The translations under genes and the position numbers were made by a program. From Bog-473 sp963783245 (GTDB taxonomy: Bacteria; Actinomycetota; Acidimicrobiia; Acidimicrobiales; RAAP-2), in contig CAWAMS010000003.1 of the NCBI GenBank assembly GCA_963783245.1, positions 496,001 to 560,000 on the forward strand: a DNA stretch of 64,000 nucleotides. Direction: 5' to 3'. How positions within the stretch are numbered: the first letter of the stretch is position 1; every line of letters begins with the position of its first letter. Under the pieces are notes generated by a model. It worked only from the letters and a program-made list of their open reading frames with translations, was not told the DNA's origin and searched no databases. Below are positions 1-11,460 of this stretch, one piece after another.

Positions 1-2189
<2,189 letters not shown>

Positions 2190-2284
2190 GCCACCAGGGT
2201 AGGCGAGGGAGGCGGGGCGCCGGGTCGGTTGGGAGCGGCGGTACCCTGGCGTCGGCGTCGCGTCATGCCGACGCGTCGACCCTT

Positions 2285-3607
2285 TTACGCGCTCCTGACC
2301 GGAGCCGACTGCAACGGCGTGGACGACTTGGCCTTCGCCCGGGCCAAGGTCACGCACACGGCCGTCGCGCCGCCGGCCAGCGACATCATGAGTATGGCCA
2401 TCGGCAGCGCGTCATGGGTGCCTCCGATCCCCGCGAGGGGAGCGAGAGCCGCCCCGAACAGGAATTGAGCGCTCCCCATGAGGGCCGATGCGGCGCCGGC
2501 CGAGTTCGGGTGATTCTGCAGGGCGAGAGCCGTCGCGTTGGGAGTGACAAATCCCAACCCGAACAACACCAAGAAGAAGGACGGCAAGATGACGCCGAGC
2601 CCACCCCAATTCGTGGCGACCGCGACAAGGAACAACAGGCTGCCGGTGGACATGCAGGTGAGGCCGATACTCAGAAGCGGGCCGCTACCGAGCCGATGCA
2701 CGTAGTGGCCGTTGATTTGGGCGCCCACCACCATTCCGGCCGCGTTGATGCCGAAGATCGTGCCGAAGAGCTGAGGGGAGATCCCGTAAATCCCCTGCAG
2801 GATGAACGAGGACCCGGCGATGTAGACCAGAATCGCGCCAAATCCAAGCGTCACGACGATCGCATAGCCCACGAACGTGGGGTCGCGTCCGACCTCGGCC
2901 ATAGTCCGCACGATCGATCGCAGACCCCCCGAATGTCGCCGGTCCACCGGAAGTGTCTCGGGGACCTTCACGAAGGAGACGACGAGGAGCACCGACCCGG
3001 CGATGGCGAGGGCCAGGAAGATGCCGCGCCAAGAAGTGAAGCGAAGGATCACCGCGCCGATCTGCGGCGCGATGATCGGACCGAGACCGGTCACCAGCAT
3101 GAGGGTCGAGAAGAACCGCGCTGCGGTCGGACCTTCGAACAGGTCGCGGACAATGGCCCGGGAGATCACCACGCCCGCAGCACCACCGACCCCCTGTACG
3201 AAACGGAATCCGTCGAGCACGAACACCGACGAGGCCATGCTGCAGGCGACAGAAGAGACGATGAAGAGGCCGAGCCCGACGAAGAGCGGTCGCCGTCGGC
3301 CTTTGCGGTCACTGATCGGCCCGATCACCAACTGGCCGAGTGCGATGCCGACGAGGCACCCCGTCACCGAGAGTTGGACTGCGGATGTGCTCGCATGGAG
3401 ATCTGCACTGATACGAGGCAGTGCCGGGAGATACATGTCGATGCACAAGGGCCCGAAGATCGTCAACCCTCCGACGATGAGCACCAGCCGCCATCCACGG
3501 GGGACGCGTGCATGAGCGAGAAACTCCTCGGGCGCCTCGGGGATCTGGTCGGCCCGCTCGCCGCCGTCGGGGTCGCCCCCGCTGGCACGGTTGGTGGTGC
3601 TGGTCAT
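2285..3607 (-). CDS. MFS drug exporter, Bcr/CflA-like
   Basis: A 440-residue membrane transporter with about 12 hydrophobic segments. The first begins near residue 42 (GGLTIFGPLCIDMYLPALP), which is the Bcr/CflA-type TM1 signature. The MFS loop 2-3 motif is present as GPISDRKGRRRPLF. Such proteins export antibiotics or other small molecules by proton antiport in the cytoplasmic membrane; the substrate cannot be read from the sequence. I chose the ATG at 3607 because the reading frame further upstream runs through the tRNA gene at 3899-3972 and has no transporter character. It lies upstream of leuS on the same strand but is probably independent of it. Confidence 0.85.
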   Translation of the reverse strand: MTSTTNRASGGDPDGGERADQIPEAPEEFLAHARVPRGWRLVLIVGGLTIFGPLCIDMYLPALPRISADLHASTSAVQLSVTGCLVGIALGQLVIGPISDRKGRRRPLFVGLGLFIVSSVACSMASSVFVLDGFRFVQGVGGAAGVVISRAIVRDLFEGPTAARFFSTLMLVTGLGPIIAPQIGAVILRFTSWRGIFLALAIAGSVLLVVSFVKVPETLPVDRRHSGGLRSIVRTMAEVGRDPTFVGYAIVVTLGFGAILVYIAGSSFILQGIYGISPQLFGTIFGINAAGMVVGAQINGHYVHRLGSGPLLSIGLTCMSTGSLLFLVAVATNWGGLGVILPSFFLVLFGLGFVTPNATALALQNHPNSAGAASALMGSAQFLFGAALAPLAGIGGTHDALPMAILMMSLAGGATAVCVTLARAKAKSSTPLQSAPVRSA

Positions 3608-3898
3608 GGAGGAGTGATCATGGTGGATGGCACCGGGGCAACCGGCAATCAGGAGGCAAATGGACCCTAATGCCTGGTGATAACGGGCCGGGACGTTGAG
3701 GCGAATGCCCTGGCCGAGGGTCCCGCCGCGGCCCGAATGCCGAGAAGCGGGAAGCGCCCCCGCCGCAGAAGCTAAGGTCTTAGCTCCGGACCTGACAGGG
3801 TGCCCGCATCGTTCTGGCGAATTGCGTGGCTTTCCAAGAGGGTTCGGCCCAGGGTGCGGAAGCCGAAACACCACCCGTGAACTGGGAGGTTTCGCTAC

Positions 3899-3972
3899 GG
3901 GGGCGTAGCTCAGCTGGTAGAGCGCCTGACTGGCAGTCAGGAGGTTCGTGGGTTCGAGTCCCATCGCCTCCA
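3899..3972 (+). tRNA. tRNA-Ala (anticodon GGC)
   Basis: A full cloverleaf can be drawn. The acceptor stem is GGGGGCG with CGCCTCC, including the G3:U70 wobble that is the identity element of tRNA-Ala. The D stem is GCTC/GAGC. The anticodon stem is CCTGA/TCAGG around the loop CTGGCAG, giving anticodon GGC. The T arm has the usual GTTCGAGTCC core. CCA is not encoded: the gene ends in discriminator A and the next bases are CTCTTG. It sits at the left edge of the mobile-element region, a common position for integration, but I found no second copy of its 3' end as an attR. Confidence 0.96.
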
Positions 3973-4258
3973 CTCTTGACGTCTTCACCTTTGGAGGCGT
4001 CGCATCTTCACGTTTCTCCTGCGTGGAAGTGTTGCACACCGGTGTGACGCTTCTCCGCGACCCTGCCGCTGACGTCGAGCCGGCTTGGCACGCTGTGGTC
4101 CGAATCTCGCCGCCGCAGCGGGGTTGAAGTGTCTCCTATGGGGGTCCGCAGCGGCGTCAAGCAGATCTGAGATCGTCGTGCGCCGCCGCCGGCGTGTTTT
4201 CGGTCCGAGACCGACTGCCGCCCGTCGTTGATCTTCGTCGCGGCGGGTCTCGAAGGAA

Positions 4259-4441
4259 TCAACGACGCGCAGATTGCGCACGACCAGGGCACAGGTCAAT
4301 AGCAAGGTCAGTGGTGTGACAGTTGGCTTTGCCGCAGCGCGTCAGGCGTTCGGTCATCGTGCCCGGCAAGACGAAGCCCACGTCGGCTAAGGAGCGGGCG
4401 ATGCGCCGGGCTTCGGCACGCTGGGCTGGGGTCGGTGGCAC
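4259..4441 (-). pseudogene. DUF6788-type protein, truncated
   Basis: The first ~45 residues (GTG start, PPTPAQRAEARRIARSL, then RCGKANCH) match the N-terminus of the short DUF6788 family, often found beside transposons. The family usually continues with a CxCH segment and a conserved basic tail. Here the reading leaves the family after CGKANCHT and stops within 15 residues, so the 3' part is gone. The break and the neighbouring IS256-type element suggest loss through transposition. Family assignment is from memory of the motif. Confidence 0.5.
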
Positions 4442-4473
4442 CGCTCAACCTTGGCCACTACAGCAGAGTTGAT

Positions 4474-5825
4474 GTCCCCTTGAGTGGTGTAGTTCCTGGG
4501 GGTCCACCACTTTGAGGTGGCCACCGGGTGATCTTCGGTTGAACCAGCAAGCTCAACCAAGGAGGCACCCAGTGACCATCACCAATTGTGACCTGAACGA
4601 ACTGCTCGACGCTGTCCGTGCCGGCGGAGACATCGACGTCGTGCGTCGGGGCGTGGAGATCATGCTCCAAGCCCTCATCGACGCCGAGGCCACCGCCCAG
4701 ATCGGAGCCGAGCGGTTCGAACGGTCGAGTACTCGCACGACCCAGCGCAACGGCACCCGTGATCGATTGCTGTCGACCAAAGCCGGGGACGTGGATCTGA
4801 AGATCCCCAAGCTCCGCCAAGGCAGCTTCTTCCCGAGCATTCTCGAGCGCCGCCGGCGGATCGACCGGGCGCTGTTTGCCGTAGTGATGGAGGCCTACGT
4901 GCACGGGGTCTCCACCAGGAAGGTCGACGACCTGGTGGCGGCGCTCGGCCTTGAGTCCGGCATCTCCAAGTCCGAGGTCAGCCGGATCTGCAGTGAGCTC
5001 GACGAGCAGCTGGGAGCATTTCGTTCGCGATCCCTCGCCCACGTGGAGTTCCCCTATGTGTTTTTGGATGCCACCTACCTGAAGGGCCGGGTCGACCATC
5101 AGGTTGTCTCGCGTGCGGTGGTGGTGGCGACAGGGGTCTCGATGGACGGGAACCGCGAAGTTCTGGGCTGTGCCGTCGGTCACTCAGAGGACGGGGCCTT
5201 TTGGACCGAGTTCTTGCGCTCGCTTCGGGCCAGAGGGCTCAAAGGGGTCCGCCTGGTCATCTCTGACCAGCACCTGGGCCTGAAAAAGGCCATCGAGGCG
5301 GTGATGGTCGGCTCGGCCTGGCAACGGTGCCGGGTGCACTTCATGCGCAACGTCTTGTCCCGGGTCAAGCGGAACAACACCCACATGGTCATCGCCGCCA
5401 TCCAGACGATCTTCGCCCAGCCCGACGCCTCCTCAGTCCGCGAGCAGTTCGACCGGATCGTCACCACGCTCGAGGGCCAGTTTCCAGAAGTCGCCGCCAT
5501 GCTCACCGACGCCAAAGAAGACCTCTTGGCCTTCTCGGCGTTCCCAGAGTCCCACTGGCGCAAGGTGTGGTCATCGAATCCCTTGGAACGCCTCCACCGG
5601 GAGATCAAACGCCGCACCGACGTGGTCGGGGTGTTCCCGAACGACAAGGCGGTCGAACGCTTGGTGACCGCGGTGGTGGTGGAGACCCATGACGAGTGGC
5701 AGGTGGCCGAGCGTCGCTATCTGTCGGAGACCTCTATGGCCCAGCTCCGCCGCAACGAGAAGGCGGCCATTGCCGAGGCCTCCGAGGACGCCCTCGAAAG
5801 TAGACCTCTAGCCGGTTGAGGTCGT
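4474..5825 (+). mobile_element. IS256-family insertion sequence, right end not visible
   Basis: The element comprises the transposase gene at 4572-5819 and a left terminal segment GTCCCCTTGAGTGGTGTAG at about 4474-4492. That segment looks like the ends of actinobacterial IS256 relatives. The reverse complement of this end should follow the transposase, but the sequence there runs straight into a DUF3024 gene 18 bases downstream with no ACACCACT-like end. The right end was therefore probably lost. Boundaries are approximate. Confidence 0.6.
4572..5819 (+). CDS. IS256-family transposase (Mutator-type DDE)
   Basis: A 415-residue DDE transposase. Catalytic residues are visible as VFLDATY (first Asp), VISDQHLG (second Asp) and SNPLERLHREIKRR (Glu). 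The central C/H-containing segment RCRVHFMRNVL is typical of the Mutator/IS256 group. GTG at 4572 is chosen because it follows a strong ribosome-binding site (CCAAGGAGGCACCC); an in-frame extension to 4512 lacks one. The frame is open throughout. The C-terminus ends in ESRPLAG rather than the usual ending, consistent with loss of the element's right end. It may still make protein but may not be able to move the element. Confidence 0.9.
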   Translation: MTITNCDLNELLDAVRAGGDIDVVRRGVEIMLQALIDAEATAQIGAERFERSSTRTTQRNGTRDRLLSTKAGDVDLKIPKLRQGSFFPSILERRRRIDRALFAVVMEAYVHGVSTRKVDDLVAALGLESGISKSEVSRICSELDEQLGAFRSRSLAHVEFPYVFLDATYLKGRVDHQVVSRAVVVATGVSMDGNREVLGCAVGHSEDGAFWTEFLRSLRARGLKGVRLVISDQHLGLKKAIEAVMVGSAWQRCRVHFMRNVLSRVKRNNTHMVIAAIQTIFAQPDASSVREQFDRIVTTLEGQFPEVAAMLTDAKEDLLAFSAFPESHWRKVWSSNPLERLHREIKRRTDVVGVFPNDKAVERLVTAVVVETHDEWQVAERRYLSETSMAQLRRNEKAAIAEASEDALESRPLAG

Positions 5826-5837
5826 TAGCCTTTCGGG

Positions 5838-6176
5838 GTGGCCGTCGTCCTCCCCGAGATCGATGTCGAAAAGGTCAGGCGGTGGTGCCGTGAACGGGTA
5901 CCCGCCAAATTCCAAGACGAGGTGCGCCTCGAGGTCACCACTCGGGGCAAGACCGTCTCCATCCATGAATGCCGACCCGTGTGGCGCGGCGCGCCCGGCG
6001 AGTGGACCAAGATGCCCATCGCCCAGCTCCGCTACGAAGGCGATGGCACCTGGACGCTCTACTTCGGCGACCGCTACGGCAAGTGGACCATGTACTTCGA
6101 CCTTGACACCAACCAGCCCATCAACGTGATCCTCGACGAGATTGGTGTGGACCCCACCTGCGTCTTTTGGGGCTGA
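5838..6176 (+). CDS. DUF3024 protein
   Basis: A 112-residue protein matching DUF3024: N-terminal LPEIDVEKVRRWCRERVP, a central WTKMPIAQLRY segment, then aromatic-rich WTLYFGDRYGKW, and the characteristic C-terminal DPTCVFWG. The function of the family is unknown; members are often encoded near mobile DNA. GTG at 5838 is the start, 18 bases after the transposase stop, so it may be read from the transposase transcript. Full length and intact. Confidence 0.8.
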   Translation: MAVVLPEIDVEKVRRWCRERVPAKFQDEVRLEVTTRGKTVSIHECRPVWRGAPGEWTKMPIAQLRYEGDGTWTLYFGDRYGKWTMYFDLDTNQPINVILDEIGVDPTCVFWG

Positions 6177-6339
6177 ATCTCTCGACGTGAACTGACGGTT
6201 CTCCGCGCCTACCATCGCGTCAGACCGAGGATCGCTTCTCCACCACTCGGCGGGACGTCATCTACAGCAGATGCCGCCGTGCCACTCTGGCCCCTAGAGG
6301 CGAACATCCGTTCGCTCTAGCTACTGAGAGGCGACACAG

Positions 6340-6530
6340 TATGGAATCTACGACCGCAGTCAACTTCGCACCCTCACGTGGGTGTCCGAGGGGATGGGCG
6401 TGCCAAAAGGCAAGGTCCATAGGTGGGCGCGAGAGGGAATATTGCGCGGACTCATTCAGGTCGCGTCTAGCGAGTGAATGTGGATGAGTTCTTGGCAGGA
6501 ATTCGCCGTGACGGTGGTGTGCAGTCGTGA
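6340..6530 (+). pseudogene. Excisionase-like HTH protein, frameshifted
   Basis: One frame reads SEGMGVPKGKVHRWAREG, a helix-turn-helix of the kind in phage and integrative-element excisionases, and meets TGA just after VASSE. The adjacent frame continues as VDEFLAGIRRDGGVQS, the usual excisionase C-terminus. A one-base slip between the two halves explains this. The N-terminus also seems displaced. Its TGA overlaps the GTG of the next gene (GTGA at 6527-6530), the classical coupling of xis with a replication gene in actinobacterial integrative elements. Confidence 0.45.
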
Positions 6531-7774
6531 ACGAGCAAACCGCCGCAACCGGCGAAACGGTCGCCACATGTTTCGCAGCAGCGCTCTCATCGCTGAGCCC
6601 GAGCGCAAGCGCAGTCAACACGAAGCCCGTCCATAAGCCTGGTCGCGAGACGCGACACATCTCGTATGGCGACACCGCCTTGAACTCAGTGGTCTCCCTA
6701 CTTGACCGGAAGCCAGGCTCGTCGGCACGCTCGCTCTATGTGGCCTCGCTCCAAATCGGCAACCTGGTCGCAGGAGACGAACTCCCCTATGACCGTGCGC
6801 TGGCGATGCTCAGAGGTGCAGGACGAATGAACTCCAATCTGTCGCTGCGAGACGTTGAGAAGAATGTGGTCAATGGCCTCAGACGAGGCATGGAATCGCC
6901 CCGAACGGCACCGGAGTTCGGAACCATCAAAACTCGCAACGACGCGATACTCCATTGGTTCAACTGGTACGAGTCTCTTGACCCCAGGACTTCCTTGGTA
7001 CAGAAAGTTCCAGTTTGCTCAGGCTCTATGCGGCATTTGCCCCATCACGGGAATCATCGTGGGGAAGATTCACATTCGGCTTTCCATCAGGCAGGCAGCG
7101 GAAGCGTCAGGACTTGGTATGCGAAAGTTTGAGGAGTCGTTCAAGCGTGGTGGCGATGCGGAACGCCATCTGACCGCAATCCGACGTGCTCGCCCAGGAG
7201 ACCTCAACTCCCATGAGGCGACAACGTGGCGACCCCGAACTAGGCGCGGTTCAGGGGGACAGTCTGCCAAGACCCGTGTCTCGGCATCCGTCCTGTCCCC
7301 CAAAAGCCCACACACTGCTGGCCTCAACGTCTTCACCGCAATGCCAACGCCTGGCGAATCCACGGCCTTCTCAATCCCAACGAGGAAGTCACCGTCGCTC
7401 AGATTGCTTCGTCTATGGGCGTCACCGCCGGTGCTGTTCACAACCTTCGTTATCTTGAGTCTTTTGACCTGGCTTGTCGTATTGACAAGACGACTTGGCG
7501 AGGCACGAAGACACACCCCGACTGTGCGATGCCCGCACCTGACGTCATAGACCACGCGACCGAGAAGAAGGAGCGCCACACTGAGGACAGGAACAAATAC
7601 CGAGTGTGGAAGGACGCAAAACGTACTCTTCGTGACGCCCCGCGAGAAACGGCGGCTACGACCCCGACGAGCCGTCCCCCATTTTTGACCCCGATAACGG
7701 GGAGATTCTTGATGAGTGACAGGGACGATATGCCCGAACCGATGGGCCCCAAGTCCCTCAATGGCGCTGCTTAG
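6527..7774 (+). pseudogene. Primase/replication protein of an integrative element, decayed
   Basis: Recognisable pieces in different frames appear in the order of one protein. First ARSLYVASLQIGNLVAGDEL and LRDVEKNVVNGLRRGMESP, resembling the helical tail of bifunctional primase-polymerases. Then an HTH-like IRLSIRQAAEASGLGMRKF near 7075-7135. Last a second HTH, EEVTVAQIASSMGVTAG, at about 7380-7440, followed by a basic tail ending at 7774. At least two frameshifts separate them, and the catalytic primase domain is missing between the short N-terminus and the tail. I read this as an internally deleted remnant. The family assignment is tentative. Confidence 0.4.
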
Positions 7775-7911
7775 CTCTTACGTGTTGTGCTGCGCGCACT
7801 TGCGGCGGGGCGACCACTCTCCCACCGACGCTGCGGTCTGGCGACGCCCGAGGGAGCCATCGTTGCCACCGATTGGCTGCCGGACAGAACTCCCAGGCTT
7901 GGGGACCCCTG

Positions 7912-8082
7912 TCAGCCTCGCTTGAACATCGTTCCACAGGTGGAGCACCTGACCTGTGACTTCGGCGCTAGGAGTACCAACGGCGCGGCCACTACCCAAA
8001 GGGTCTTCCCCTTCTTGGAACGTTTTTGCGAAAACTCTGTGCCTCCACAGTTCGGGCATTGAATTCCATGTTCAGTATGCAC
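7912..8082 (-). CDS. Small double-CxxC zinc-binding protein
   Basis: A 56-residue protein with two Cys pairs, CPNCGG near the N-terminus and CSTCGTMF near the C-terminus, around a hydrophobic stretch (TLWVVAAPLVLLAPK). It should fold as a small zinc ribbon possibly anchored by its hydrophobic centre. GTG at 8082 is used; the frame stays open upstream but those residues look like non-coding translation. No operon partner. The role is unknown; similar small Cys4 proteins are common in actinobacterial accessory DNA. Confidence 0.5.
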   Translation of the reverse strand: MHTEHGIQCPNCGGTEFSQKRSKKGKTLWVVAAPLVLLAPKSQVRCSTCGTMFKRG

Positions 8083-8212
8083 CCGGCTTGGCTCAGCTTC
8101 TGGCGCACTCCCGCCTTGTCCGAATAGACCGTGCCCGCCGATATGGCACTCGGGTCGGGATAGACCTGTCCCTTGTGTGCTCGGATGGCGGGCGTAGACC
8201 GGAGGTGGAAAC

Positions 8213-8710
8213 GTGGCCCTAACCGTCGTTGTGATTGCTGTGGTCATTGGACTGATCCCCGCGTCCATCGCTAGTAAGAAGGGACACGGATTCGCGGGCT
8301 GGTGAATATTCGGTGCATTGCTCTTCATAGTGGCACTTCCGATGGCAATCGTCCTTGCGCCAAACGAAGCAGGACTGAAGGCCTCCGAAAGAGCGCAAGG
8401 GAAACGGCAATGTCCGCACTGTGCAGAATTCATCAGGAACGAGGCGAAGGTATGCCGTTTCTGCGGGCGGGATGTTGAACCTCCACTAAGGGACATAATT
8501 CCCGCCGACCATCCGTATGCATATCTGCGCAGCCAGCATCCGCAATCCTTTGATGCCGTCTGGGAGCAGGCTAAGAATATCGAGCCGTGGCCGAAGTTTC
8601 CCATTCCTGCCTTGCTGGAAGCGTGCTTGGCAGTAGAGCGTGGAGCCACGCCCCTTGTCGCCGTGCAAAAGGCATTTTCTTCTTTTGTCGCAAAGCACGG
8701 ATGGGATTGA
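8213..8710 (+). pseudogene. Membrane zinc-ribbon protein with internal UGA
   Basis: From GTG at 8213 (preceded by GGAGGTGG) the frame reads one hydrophobic helix, SKKGHGFAGW, then TGA at 8303-8305. It continues without any shift as IFGALLFIVALPMAIV, a second helix, and a zinc ribbon CPHCAEFIRNEAKVCRFCG, ending at 8710 with a helical C-terminal domain. Related proteins have GWW at this turn, so TGG to TGA is the simplest explanation. Downstream ATGs at 8318 or 8342 could still make a shorter product with one helix and the ribbon. Function unknown. Confidence 0.55.
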
Positions 8711-8917
8711 AGAAAACGAATCTTCCTCCGCGTTAATTGTTCAACGATGAAATCGGGAAGAGCCCGTTATCAGAGGAGTTGCTGCATGCAGCGAAACTGA
8801 GTGTGACGGCGTTGTCGTCTGATCATCGGCGGCTTGACCATCGCGAACCTCTGCCTTGCCCCCGCACTGCACCGGGCGACACAACGGAGAAATCCGCCGG
8901 GACCCAGGATGGAAGTC

Positions 8918-10894
8918 CTACCATCCCGTCCCAGCGATGATTCCTCCGTTGAGACGGAGATTGGATACTCCGCCGAGGTAAGGAGCAGTGCCCATCGTGA
9001 ACACCGCTCCATCGTACGAGGCGACCCAGTACCCCTGACCATCTGACGTAGCAAAGATGGCTGTGGCCGGGTTAGCACCGCCGACGAATCCTGCCGGCCC
9101 TCCGAGGCTCTTGGCATCGCCGTACGCAGCCACGACGCCGTCAGCGAGTAGTACCCAATATCCGCCACCGTCTGGAGTACGAACCGCCGATGTCACGGGC
9201 GAGCCGACGTTGCCTGGGGCACCGAAGTATTGTGCGTCTCCGAAGGTGTAAATGCTGCCAGTGTTGGTGACAAGCCAGTAGCCGTTGCCGGTTGCGTCAG
9301 GCATAACAGCGACAGCCGAACCAACACATCCACCGATACCAGGACACGAACCTTCAAATCGCGCATCGCCGAATGCAAAGACACCACCATCAGATGCGAC
9401 CAAGAAGTACCCTTTGCCGTCAGACGATGGGACCATCCCGACGATCGGAGCATTGAGGCTATTTGGAAGCCCCGAGTCGGCAGGGTGCAGTCCGATTCCC
9501 GGAATGGACCCGTAGAACTGAGTGTCGCCGAAGGAGAAAATCCCGCCATCGCTGGCCACCAACCAATACCCGCCGTCATCGCTCGTAGGCGTGATACCTA
9601 CAACGGGACGCTGAAGATGTAGAGCACCCGTGCTCCCGTAGAACTGCGCATTGCCCTCTGTGAAAATTCCGCCGTCCGATCCAACAAGCCAGAAACCGTG
9701 GCCCGTGGTTGTTGTGGGAGAGGTGGTAACGGGTGGTGCCGGGGGAGCGGTCCCAATGGGCGTAGGCGTGGGGGTTGGTGTCGGAATGGGGGTAGGTGTC
9801 GGGGCAGGAGGCGGCGCTGGCTCACCTGGCATCGTAAGCGTGGCAGTCAGTCCTTGTCCCGCTGCATTGGTCGCCGTGATTGTGTACTGGTCGCCAGGAA
9901 TCAAATACGTGAACGTCTGGCTATCACCGACGATTGTCGTCGTACTCCACGCACCTGTCCCAGTTGAGTCCGTGCCGTCACGACCGATTGACACTGGGGT
10001 GAAGTTGGTCCAGGTCGCTGACGCTTCGGTGTCCGACAGAGCAGTCGCCGTGAGGGTACCGGTCAGCGGCGGGGGTGGAGGCGTCGGTGCCGCCGTCACA
10101 ATCTCATTGGTGCATGGTGCAGAAGAGGATTCGTTATACGCATCCCCGCTATAGCTCGCTTCCCAAGAGTAGTCACCTGTGGCCGGTGCGGTGAACGCAG
10201 GTGAAGACGGGATGACACCTGGAGTCACGATTGTTTCTGAATAGTACGTTGGAGCGGGAGCACCATGACCCTCATATTCGCAGTTGGCCCACGGCCAGAC
10301 GATGTATTCCACCGTTCCCGTAACTGGGTTGCCGCTGCCGGTAAAAGTATTGGCAGTGTCGGTGACCGCTGTACCTAGAGTGACGGAGAGAGGGAGGTTC
10401 TCACCACCAGCTCCCGACAAATTGTTGTAGGCGTATGTGTACCCCTGGACATCCTCAATGTTGCACGAATAGACCGCAGGTGCATTAGCGGCGGGATCGC
10501 CAGTGTAGGTGATCGTCCAGAAGTAGTCACCAGTGTTTTCGGCAACGAACGACCCCGACGCAGGAGCAACCTGGGGAGTGTTCATGTTGGTGGTCCAACT
10601 CGCTATGGGAGAACCAAGTGAATCCGCGGCGGGACACGTCGTTGAGCCTGAAGGGCCGTAGACGTTGTAGGTGAGCGTTCCCGTCACCGGCATATTCACG
10701 TCGGCATAGCCCGTAGCCTCATATATGTCAAAGTAATCAGTTACCGCTGTCCCTGGTGACACATTGCTTTGCAAAACCACATATTCGTAAGGGCCAGTGT
10801 CGGCCCCCGCGACAGACGAGAGTCCCAATGCGATCCCGCTGAATCCCGCTGTCACGGCAATGCATGCCACAACACATGCCAACGCTTTCCGCAC
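8918..10894 (-). CDS. Secreted surface protein: Ig-like modules, FN3 domain, GYW repeats
   Basis: A 658-residue exported protein. Residues 1-31 are a signal peptide (MRKALACVVACIAVTAG). Residues ~33-270 hold two Ig-like modules, each with PVTGT and cysteine-containing strands. Residues ~275-365 resemble a fibronectin type III domain. A Pro/Thr-rich linker follows to ~residue 400. The C-terminus has about six ~45-residue repeats of the form GYWLVASDGGIF-FGD-FYGS, spaced like blades of a beta-propeller. Proteins with these repeats are frequent in Acidimicrobiia and presumed to be at the cell surface. No sortase motif is seen. A second repeat protein lies at 14170. The ligand is unknown. Confidence 0.8.
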   Translation of the reverse strand: MRKALACVVACIAVTAGFSGIALGLSSVAGADTGPYEYVVLQSNVSPGTAVTDYFDIYEATGYADVNMPVTGTLTYNVYGPSGSTTCPAADSLGSPIASWTTNMNTPQVAPASGSFVAENTGDYFWTITYTGDPAANAPAVYSCNIEDVQGYTYAYNNLSGAGGENLPLSVTLGTAVTDTANTFTGSGNPVTGTVEYIVWPWANCEYEGHGAPAPTYYSETIVTPGVIPSSPAFTAPATGDYSWEASYSGDAYNESSSAPCTNEIVTAAPTPPPPPLTGTLTATALSDTEASATWTNFTPVSIGRDGTDSTGTGAWSTTTIVGDSQTFTYLIPGDQYTITATNAAGQGLTATLTMPGEPAPPPAPTPTPIPTPTPTPTPIGTAPPAPPVTTSPTTTTGHGFWLVGSDGGIFTEGNAQFYGSTGALHLQRPVVGITPTSDDGGYWLVASDGGIFSFGDTQFYGSIPGIGLHPADSGLPNSLNAPIVGMVPSSDGKGYFLVASDGGVFAFGDARFEGSCPGIGGCVGSAVAVMPDATGNGYWLVTNTGSIYTFGDAQYFGAPGNVGSPVTSAVRTPDGGGYWVLLADGVVAAYGDAKSLGGPAGFVGGANPATAIFATSDGQGYWVASYDGAVFTMGTAPYLGGVSNLRLNGGIIAGTGW

Positions 10895-11008
10895 GCTTGG
10901 CTCCCCTCCGATTCACGGAATCGGCTCAGATTCCGACACTCCTCACCAGGTCACGAACGGTCCACTCCTGGCAGGTAAGCCGCAGCGTAGGTTCTTGTTC
11001 TTACGGGC

Positions 11009-11030
11009 AATAGGGTACAAAGACCCTATT
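11009..11030. other. Perfect 8-bp hairpin upstream of the surface-protein gene
   Basis: AATAGGGT and ACCCTATT form a perfect 8-bp stem with a 6-base loop. It lies 115 bases upstream of the start at 10894, in its putative leader or promoter region, between that gene and the integrase remnant. There is no T-run, so a terminator is unlikely. It could be an operator or leader hairpin; nothing more can be said. Confidence 0.4.
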
Positions 11031-11173
11031 TCCGGTAATCCCGTGCAAACTTTGTGCGTTTCAAGGACTACCTCAAGTACCCTCAGCGCCCATCGTGGGC
11101 ATTGTGAACCGCACAACTGTGACAGTCGGCCTGGCACGGTGACACTTGCGGCTTGTCAGCAAGTGGTCACCAC

Positions 11174-11460
11174 TCACCCCGATAGCTTTGCCGACAAGGC
11201 CGTTCCAGCGTCCTTGGCCATGCCCGGGATGACGTGTGCGTCGATTGAGAGCGTGACGGTAGCGGAAGGATGCCCGAGCCGCTCACTGACAACCTGCGTC
11301 GGGACTCCCGATGCGAGCATGATCGATGCGGCCGTGTGCCGCGTGTCGTACAAGGGGATCCGAGGCAACTTGGCCGACTTCACCGGACGCTCAAAACGGT
11401 TAGGGATGGTCTCAGGGTGATATGGCACACTGATCTCGTCTGCGAGAACGTAACCGCCGT
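11174..11460 (-). pseudogene. Tyrosine recombinase (integrase) C-terminal remnant
   Basis: The frame reads HPETIPNRFERPVKSAKLPR, then YDTRHTAASIMLASGVP, VVSERLGHPSATVTL and SIDAHVIPGM. This is the C-terminal catalytic core of a phage-type integrase with the R-x-x-H box (TRH) and the later LGH His. The catalytic Tyr, normally in TLDTYAHV, is replaced: here the segment is TLSIDAHV, with Asp at the Tyr position. The N-terminal two thirds are absent, because the frame merges upstream at ~11450 with a DUF899 gene. It cannot be an active recombinase. It marks an old integration in this region. Confidence 0.7.

Noticed and set aside
2414..3670. 418-codon open frame opposite the MFS exporter
   Set aside because: Low-complexity charged translation antisense to a clear transporter gene.
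3899..3972. tRNA-Ala 3' end as attL of an integrated element
   Set aside because: No direct repeat of the 3' end was found anywhere in the window, so an att site cannot be supported.
3608..4039. Long N-terminal extension of the Bcr/CflA exporter
   Set aside because: The frame crosses the tRNA-Ala gene and has no transporter character; the ATG at 3607 fits the family start.
9651..10154. Gly/Val-rich plus-strand frame
   Set aside because: Antisense of the Pro/Thr linker in the surface protein, not a gene.
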